A stretch of 36,564 nucleotides of DNA from Lachnospiraceae bacterium (GTDB lineage Bacteria; Bacillota; Clostridia; Lachnospirales; Lachnospiraceae): NCBI GenBank assembly GCA_017625255.1, contig JAGALK010000065.1, positions 1-36,564 of the forward strand, read 5' to 3'. The position numbers and the translations under genes are program-made. The notes below the pieces were generated by a model. That model made no database searches. It saw only the letters and a program-made list of their open reading frames with translations, and was not told the origin of the DNA. Of the stretch, positions 32,258-36,564 are shown piece by piece. The first letter of the stretch is position 1, and each line of letters begins with the position of its first letter.

Positions 32258-33109
32258 ATGAAACATATAAAAACTAATGGGAAAAAGCTTTGCTTTTTCC
32301 TGCCCTTTTTGTGTATCGCAGTTTTATTTTTGTTCGTGCCATTTGCAAATATGTTAAGAAACAGTGTCACAGGCAGTAATGGTGGATTTAGTCTGGAGCA
32401 TTTTGCAGATGTATTTTCAAAACCGATTTATTTGTCTGCAATTGGAAATAGTTTATCTATTTCCATGAAAAGCACAATGGTAGGTCTTTTGGTGGATTTT
32501 ATTCTTGCAATGGCAGTTGTGAATCTTACACAAAAGAAAAAATCATGGTATCTTTCTTTGTTGGATTTAACCTCTACATTTGCAGGTTTGCCATTGACAT
32601 TTTCTTTTATCACTATTTTAGGAACTTCCGGTGTATTTGTGCTTATTAGCAAGAATCTTGGATTTTCACCGCTTGCAAATTATGATTTGTATTCTTTGGA
32701 AGGAATGTTTTTAGTGTATTTGTATTTTCAGATTCCAATGGGAACATTGCTTTTAGTTCCGGCTTTTGCAGAAATAAAAAAAGAATGGAGAGAAGCAGCA
32801 ACTTTAATGAATTGTGGTTCTCTTCGATTCTGGTTTAGAATCGGAATACCGGTGATGATGCCATCTATTATGGGAACCTTTGGTATGCTTTTTGCCAATG
32901 CACTAACAGCATACACCACACCATATCTTTTAATTAACAACAGTATTGCATTATTGCCGGTTAAAATTGCAGATATGTTTGTCGGGGATGTCAGACAAAG
33001 ACCCGGACTTGGCAGTGCCTTGTCTATCGTTATGCTGGCAATTATCTTAGCGGTACTTGGTCTAACAAACATTGTAAAAAGACATTTTGAAAAAGGAAAG
33101 AAATCATGA
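32258..33109 (+). CDS. ABC transporter permease 1
   Basis: 283-residue inner-membrane permease of the binding-protein-dependent (MetI-like) fold with about six TM helices. The cytoplasmic EAA coupling loop is seen as EWREAATLMNCGSLRFWFRIGIPVMMP (about residues 174-200). AAGGGG, overlapping the stop of the preceding gene, lies 8 bases before ATG 32258. The end overlaps the start of permease 2 by four bases (ATGA), a sign of translational coupling. It forms the channel together with the next gene product. Confidence 0.93.
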   Translation: MKHIKTNGKKLCFFLPFLCIAVLFLFVPFANMLRNSVTGSNGGFSLEHFADVFSKPIYLSAIGNSLSISMKSTMVGLLVDFILAMAVVNLTQKKKSWYLSLLDLTSTFAGLPLTFSFITILGTSGVFVLISKNLGFSPLANYDLYSLEGMFLVYLYFQIPMGTLLLVPAFAEIKKEWREAATLMNCGSLRFWFRIGIPVMMPSIMGTFGMLFANALTAYTTPYLLINNSIALLPVKIADMFVGDVRQRPGLGSALSIVMLAIILAVLGLTNIVKRHFEKGKKS

Positions 33110-33900
33110 AGAAAAATAGATTTTTGGGAAATGTGTGGATGATTTTTTGTGCAGCCTATCTGATTCTTCCTCTTGGAGTAACACTGATTTATTCATTTTC
33201 TTCAAGCTGGGTAGCCATTGTGCCATCAGGATTTACATTGGAGTATTATATAGAAAAAATAACAGATGCTGCATTTTTTATGGGAGTTTTAAGAGGTATC
33301 ATAGCTGCAGCAATACCGGTTATAGTGACGAATATTTGTATTTTATTAGCATTATTTGCCGTCATTGTCTATTTTCCTAAAATGGAAAAGTATATGCAAA
33401 TGATTTGTATAATCCCAACGACAATAAATGGAATTATTTTGGCAACCTCTGTATTATCCACTTATGCAGGCGGAAATACGATTCTGTCTAATCGAATTCT
33501 TATGCTGTTGTGCACCTATTGTATTTTCTGTTTTCCATTGACCTATCAGGGGATACGAAACAGCTTATATGCAGTAAACACAAAACGGTTGTTAGAGGCT
33601 GCCTCCATGCTTGGAGCAAGTGAATTCTACGGTTTTGTGCGTATTATTGTGCCAACCGTTTTGCCGGGACTTGTGAATACAGCATTAATCAGCTTTGCCG
33701 GATTGTTTGGGGATTTTGCAATTATCAAAATTATTGCATCCTCACAGTTTGAAACAGCACAGACCTTTTTGTATAAAAACAGAAGTGCAGATACACAGGC
33801 ATTTAGTGCCGGAGTGGTAATATTGCTGTTATTTACACTATTGATTAATGTGGCTGTTCATAAAACTGCTTCTAAGGAAAATCAAAAGGAGAAAAAATAA
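33106..33900 (+). CDS. ABC transporter permease 2
   Basis: 264-residue partner permease with about six TM helices. The EAA loop is LLEAASMLGASEFYGFVRIIVPTVLPG (about residues 164-190). Its ATG overlaps the end of permease 1, and its TAA overlaps the ATG of the ATPase gene by one base (TAATG). This tight packing shows that the transporter is one translational unit. The SD AAAGGAAAG lies in the end of permease 1. Confidence 0.93.
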   Translation: MKKNRFLGNVWMIFCAAYLILPLGVTLIYSFSSSWVAIVPSGFTLEYYIEKITDAAFFMGVLRGIIAAAIPVIVTNICILLALFAVIVYFPKMEKYMQMICIIPTTINGIILATSVLSTYAGGNTILSNRILMLLCTYCIFCFPLTYQGIRNSLYAVNTKRLLEAASMLGASEFYGFVRIIVPTVLPGLVNTALISFAGLFGDFAIIKIIASSQFETAQTFLYKNRSADTQAFSAGVVILLLFTLLINVAVHKTASKENQKEKK

Positions 33901-34916
33901 TGAGTTACATTAAGTTTCAGGGAATAAAAAAATCATTTGACGATGCAGAGGTTTTAAAAGGCATTGATTTAGATATAGAAGAAGGCGAATTTATAAGTCT
34001 TTTAGGACCTTCCGGGTGTGGAAAGTCCACATTACTCCGTTGTTTTGCAGGATTAGAGGAAGTATCTGCCGGAAATTTTATTTTAGATGGAAATAATATT
34101 ACAGAATTAGCACCGCAAAAACGAGATATTGGAATGGTATTTCAGCAATATTCTTTGTTTCCGAATATGACAGTAGAACAAAATCTTGCTTTTGGCTTAG
34201 AAATCAAAAAAGTACCAAAAAATGAAATAAAAGAACGGGTAAGAGATGTGCTTGAAATTGTAGGTTTGACAGATAAGAAAAAGGCATATCCTGGGCAGTT
34301 ATCCGGTGGTCAGCAGCAGCGAGTGGCATTGGCAAGAGCCATTGTGACAAAACCAAAGGTATTATTATTAGACGAGCCCTTAAGTGCCATTGATGCCAAG
34401 CTTCGCAAAAACCTGCAGATTGAAATTCGAAGAATTCAAAAAGCATTAAACATAACGACAATTTTTGTAACTCACGATCAGGATGAAGCGATGCTGATGT
34501 CAGACCGCGTGTGCCTTGTAAATGGTGGCTTAATTGAACAGGTGGGCACACCGGTAGAAATTTATACGAATCCAAAGACGAAATTTGCAGCAAGCTTTAT
34601 CGGACATTACAATGTACTGTCAGATATTCAGTTTTCAAAAGCATTTATGGCATATATGCCGGAAGATTCTGTGATGGCGATTCGTCCGGAAACAATTCTT
34701 TTATCACAGGAGAAAAAGAATAAAGAAAATTCCTATGAATTCGAAGGCATAGTAAAAGAAAGCCGTTCGGTTGGAAATGTTCTTCGTTATCATATTGACA
34801 TCAACGGAGTAGATTTGCGGGCAGATACTTTATACAGAAGCTTTTCATTGTATCAGGATGGCGATAAAGTATGGATTTCTGTGGAAAAAAGAAACTGTCT
34901 GGAGTTGACGGATTAA
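33900..34916 (+). CDS. ABC transporter ATP-binding protein
   Basis: 338-residue ATPase of the importer. It has Walker A GPSGCGKSTLL (about 37-47), Q-loop VFQQYSLFPNMTV, signature LSGGQQQRVALARA, Walker B VLLLDEPLSAID and the H-switch VTHDQDEAM. The C-terminal 90 or so residues form a TOBE-type regulatory domain (RPETILL, ILDVWISVE-like strands), placing it in the PotA/FbpC/MalK group with the spermidine, iron and aminoethylphosphonate importers. AAGGAG precedes the ATG inside the permease gene. The PHP gene follows after 10 bases. Confidence 0.95.
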   Translation: MSYIKFQGIKKSFDDAEVLKGIDLDIEEGEFISLLGPSGCGKSTLLRCFAGLEEVSAGNFILDGNNITELAPQKRDIGMVFQQYSLFPNMTVEQNLAFGLEIKKVPKNEIKERVRDVLEIVGLTDKKKAYPGQLSGGQQQRVALARAIVTKPKVLLLDEPLSAIDAKLRKNLQIEIRRIQKALNITTIFVTHDQDEAMLMSDRVCLVNGGLIEQVGTPVEIYTNPKTKFAASFIGHYNVLSDIQFSKAFMAYMPEDSVMAIRPETILLSQEKKNKENSYEFEGIVKESRSVGNVLRYHIDINGVDLRADTLYRSFSLYQDGDKVWISVEKRNCLELTD

Positions 34917-34926
34917 GGAGCTTAGA

Positions 34927-36000
34927 ATGGAAAAGAAAGAAAAGATGTTTACAGCATCAGGAAACTGGTATAAGGGTAATTTACATGCCCATACCACAAA
35001 TTCGGATGGAAAACTGACACCTGAACAGGTGGTTTTAATCTATAAACAGCATGGATATTCCTTTATGTGTTTATCCGAGCACGATTATTTTACAGACTTA
35101 AGAGAAAAGTTTGACAGCGAGGATTTTATCCTGCTTCCGGGCTTAGAGGGAAGTGTCTGTCTTCTGGATTCTTCCTGTATGGATATGGATGCTGCGGAAT
35201 ATACAGACGGAAAAGGCTATGTAGACATGACAAGGGAAGAGCTTTGGGGAAATTTCAAAAAAATAGGAAAGCTTCGTATGATGAAAACCCATCATATTCA
35301 TGGAATCCTGGGGAATGCTGCGATGAGAAAAGCAGCAGGAGATAAGTGTCTGAAAGAAAATGAGTATACGCCGGTTCGTGTGTATTTTGATACATGGGAT
35401 GGAAAAAAGGCAGCACAGGATTTATCGGATTACTTAAAATCCAGAGGATGCTTTACTACCTATAATCATCCCATCTGGTCCAGAGTAGACTGTGAAGAGG
35501 TCAGGGATTTAAAAGGTATCTGGGCAATGGAAATTTATAATTATGCTACAGTGAATGAATGTGGTGAAGGAGAAGATACTGTATTTTTGGATGCAATGCT
35601 TCGAAGAGATAATGCAATTATGGCATTTGCTTCTGACGATAATCATAATGGTGGTGTATATCCCGAAAGCTTTGGCGGTTATATCATGGTACAGGCAGAT
35701 GCATTAACCCATGAGAATATTGTAAACAGTATGTTAGAAGGCAGATATTATTCTTCCAATGGAGCTGAAATTACCCAGTGGGGAATCAAAGGAGATAAAG
35801 TATATGTGGCTTGTCCGAAGGGAAGACGCATCAATTTTATCTTTGGTGGAAGTATAGGTTCTAGCAGAACAGTTGCAGCTGAGAATGGGATACCCCTTAC
35901 ATATGTGGAGTGTCCGATACTGGGACAGGAAACTTATGTGCGAATTGAAGTAGTGGATGAAAATGAAAAATGTGCGTGGACAAATCCGGTGATGCTGTAA
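34927..36000 (+). CDS. PHP-family metallohydrolase (CehA/McbA-like), operon partner of the ABC importer
   Basis: 357 residues, no signal peptide, so cytoplasmic. The PHP metal-site motifs are in order: HxH in NLHAHTTNSDG (H20, H22, D27), SEHDYF (H52, D53), Glu in LLPGLEGS, KTHHIHG, the His of YNHPIWSR, and ASDDNHNG near residue 236. A beta-rich C-terminal domain follows (about 275-357), as in CehA-type proteins. PHP enzymes hydrolyse phosphate esters, including histidinol phosphate, nucleotides and the cyclic phosphate made in phosphonate breakdown. The exact substrate here is unknown. An AAGGAGC site precedes ATG 34927. It is the last gene of the importer operon, so it probably processes the imported compound. 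Confidence 0.85.
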   Translation: MEKKEKMFTASGNWYKGNLHAHTTNSDGKLTPEQVVLIYKQHGYSFMCLSEHDYFTDLREKFDSEDFILLPGLEGSVCLLDSSCMDMDAAEYTDGKGYVDMTREELWGNFKKIGKLRMMKTHHIHGILGNAAMRKAAGDKCLKENEYTPVRVYFDTWDGKKAAQDLSDYLKSRGCFTTYNHPIWSRVDCEEVRDLKGIWAMEIYNYATVNECGEGEDTVFLDAMLRRDNAIMAFASDDNHNGGVYPESFGGYIMVQADALTHENIVNSMLEGRYYSSNGAEITQWGIKGDKVYVACPKGRRINFIFGGSIGSSRTVAAENGIPLTYVECPILGQETYVRIEVVDENEKCAWTNPVML

Positions 36001-36004
36001 AAAT

Positions 36005-36032
36005 AAGATGGCTTGTTTAAGTCATCTTTTTT
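36005..36032 (+). terminator. terminator after the ABC-PHP operon
   Basis: AAGATGGCTT (36005-36014) pairs with AAGTCATCTT (36019-36028) with one wobble, then TTTT. Confidence 0.8.
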
Positions 36033-36113
36033 AGATTTTTTAGATGTTTAAAGTAGCGTGTATTTGGTAATAATTTCTATGAGAAATCTAACAATGAAAA
36101 GGAACGATGGCTT

Positions 36114-36278
36114 ATGAAGTGGTTTACCGGAGTAAAAAATGTGCAGGAATTAAAAAAGCAGCATAAGGATTTGTTGAAATTGTATCATCCAGACAGCAAG
36201 TATGGACGAGTCGAGATAGCGCAGGAAATTAATGAGGAATATAATAAGGTGTTGGAGATGTTGAATAGAAGGAAGTAA
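36114..36278 (+). CDS. minimal J-domain protein (54 residues)
   Basis: A 54-residue frame from ATG 36114 to TAA 36276-36278. It has the core of a DnaJ J-domain: a helix (ELKKQHKDLLKLY), the invariant HPD tripeptide in YHPDSKYG, and a third helix AQEINEEYNKVLEML. Helix I of a normal J-domain is shortened to MKWFTGVKNVQ. HPD is the residue set that stimulates DnaK ATPase, so a co-chaperone without zinc-finger or substrate domains is expected. AAAAGGA lies about 10 bases upstream. An out-of-frame ATG at 36107 encodes only 19 residues. The gene stands alone between the operon terminator and a repeat element. Confidence 0.72.
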   Translation: MKWFTGVKNVQELKKQHKDLLKLYHPDSKYGRVEIAQEINEEYNKVLEMLNRRK

Positions 36279-36441
36279 ATAGATTCCGGTTTGGCGATTA
36301 AATGATATCCCAGAATGTCGTTGTGAAACGGACGACAGAACATATTTTTGTGTGGTGAAATGTATCATTTTCGCTGTTTTGTGGTGAGCATATAGGGTAG
36401 GTATAGGTGTGTTCAGATTCCGTTGTATGGGTGTAAGATTT
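36279..36441. other. geneless stretch
   Basis: No gene, promoter or terminator could be supported between the J-domain gene and the repeat element. Minus-strand open frames here overlap the J-domain gene and carry no family signature. Confidence 0.4.
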
Positions 36442-36564
36442 GCTAAATATTCTTATAAACGATATTGGCAACGGACGCGTTGGCTCAAACCGCCCTCCAT
36501 GGCGGTTTCGCCTAAAATTGCCATCCGTGGCAATTTTCCGCTGATACTCTCAAGAATATTAAGC
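36442..36564. repeat. terminal-inverted-repeat element with two covarying hairpins
   Basis: GCTAAATATTCTT (36442-36454) and AAGAATATTAAGC (36552-36564) are inverted repeats matching at 12 of 13 positions. They enclose two tandem 8-bp perfect hairpins, AAACCGCC/GGCGGTTT (36487-36508) and AAATTGCC/GGCAATTT (36515-36536), each with a 6-base loop (CTCCAT, ATCCGT). The stems differ by two compensated base pairs. It encodes no protein. It looks like a short non-autonomous repeat (MITE/REP class) or a structured RNA, and it may continue past the window edge. Confidence 0.5.

Overview
The window reads as a chromosomal segment of an anaerobic, low-G+C Firmicute, most likely a spore-forming member of the Clostridia (Lachnospiraceae-like). 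The grounds are AGGAGG-type ribosome binding sites, consensus TTGACA/TATAAT promoters (often extended -10), a Veg gene next to a SPOCS (DUF3794)-LysM gene, a long-form hibernation factor, a SEC-C-tagged methionine aminopeptidase, a PadR/HAAS pair and an anaerobic corrinoid-activation protein. This assignment is inference from gene content and codon style; no 16S or other marker is present.

Layout. 1-3335: a strong promoter drives an orphan sugar-type binding lipoprotein and, translationally coupled to it, a chemoreceptor. 3356-7927: a promoter and a manganese-type (yybP-ykoY) riboswitch with its own terminator precede a Ca/Mn-type P-type ATPase, a PiT phosphate transporter and its DUF47/PhoU-like partner. 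8014-9390: a stand-alone TrpB2. 9471-9678: the debris of a small decayed gene. 9731-11914: a corrinoid reactivation fusion (MetH-activation-like domain, Cys cluster, 2Fe-2S ferredoxin, RACo-type ASKHA). 11933-13439: PadR repressor and HAAS membrane protein behind a repeat-rich promoter. 13455-14662 (minus): an XRE regulator and an SDR that resembles the EF-P 5-aminopentanone reductase. 14816-14940: a candidate small RNA. 15042-16664: an Rpn-type nuclease gene, then hpf. 17039-19481: ddl-murF for cell-wall precursor synthesis. 19554-20285 (minus): plsC. 20413-22820: PrcB-like lipoprotein, veg, SPOCS-LysM gene. 22944-24421: a second chemoreceptor split into two reading frames. 24574-27855: NlpC/P60 peptidoglycan hydrolase, YqeY, a membrane-anchored protein of unknown function, and methionine aminopeptidase. 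27916-30997: WG-repeat lipoprotein, adenine phosphoribosyltransferase and purine permease. 31145-36000: a complete ABC importer ending with a PHP-family metallohydrolase. 36114-36278: a 54-residue J-domain-only protein. 36442-36564: a short terminal-inverted-repeat element with two covarying hairpins.

How the genes work together. Most of the window is housekeeping: envelope precursors (ddl, murF, plsC, NlpC/P60), protein maturation (map, YqeY, hpf) and purine salvage (apt plus permease). Three blocks are accessory-like and more interesting: the binding-protein/chemoreceptor pair, the Mn-riboswitch operon that couples cation efflux to phosphate transport, and the ABC importer coupled to a PHP hydrolase, which suggests uptake and intracellular hydrolysis of a phosphorylated or phosphonate-like small molecule.

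Candidates for undescribed biology are the compact structured RNA at about 14830-14937, the terminal-inverted-repeat element at the window end, the terminator-like hairpin that carries the ribosome binding site of the SPOCS gene, and the perfect inverted repeat in the padR leader. No rRNA, tRNA, CRISPR array or intact insertion sequence was recognised.
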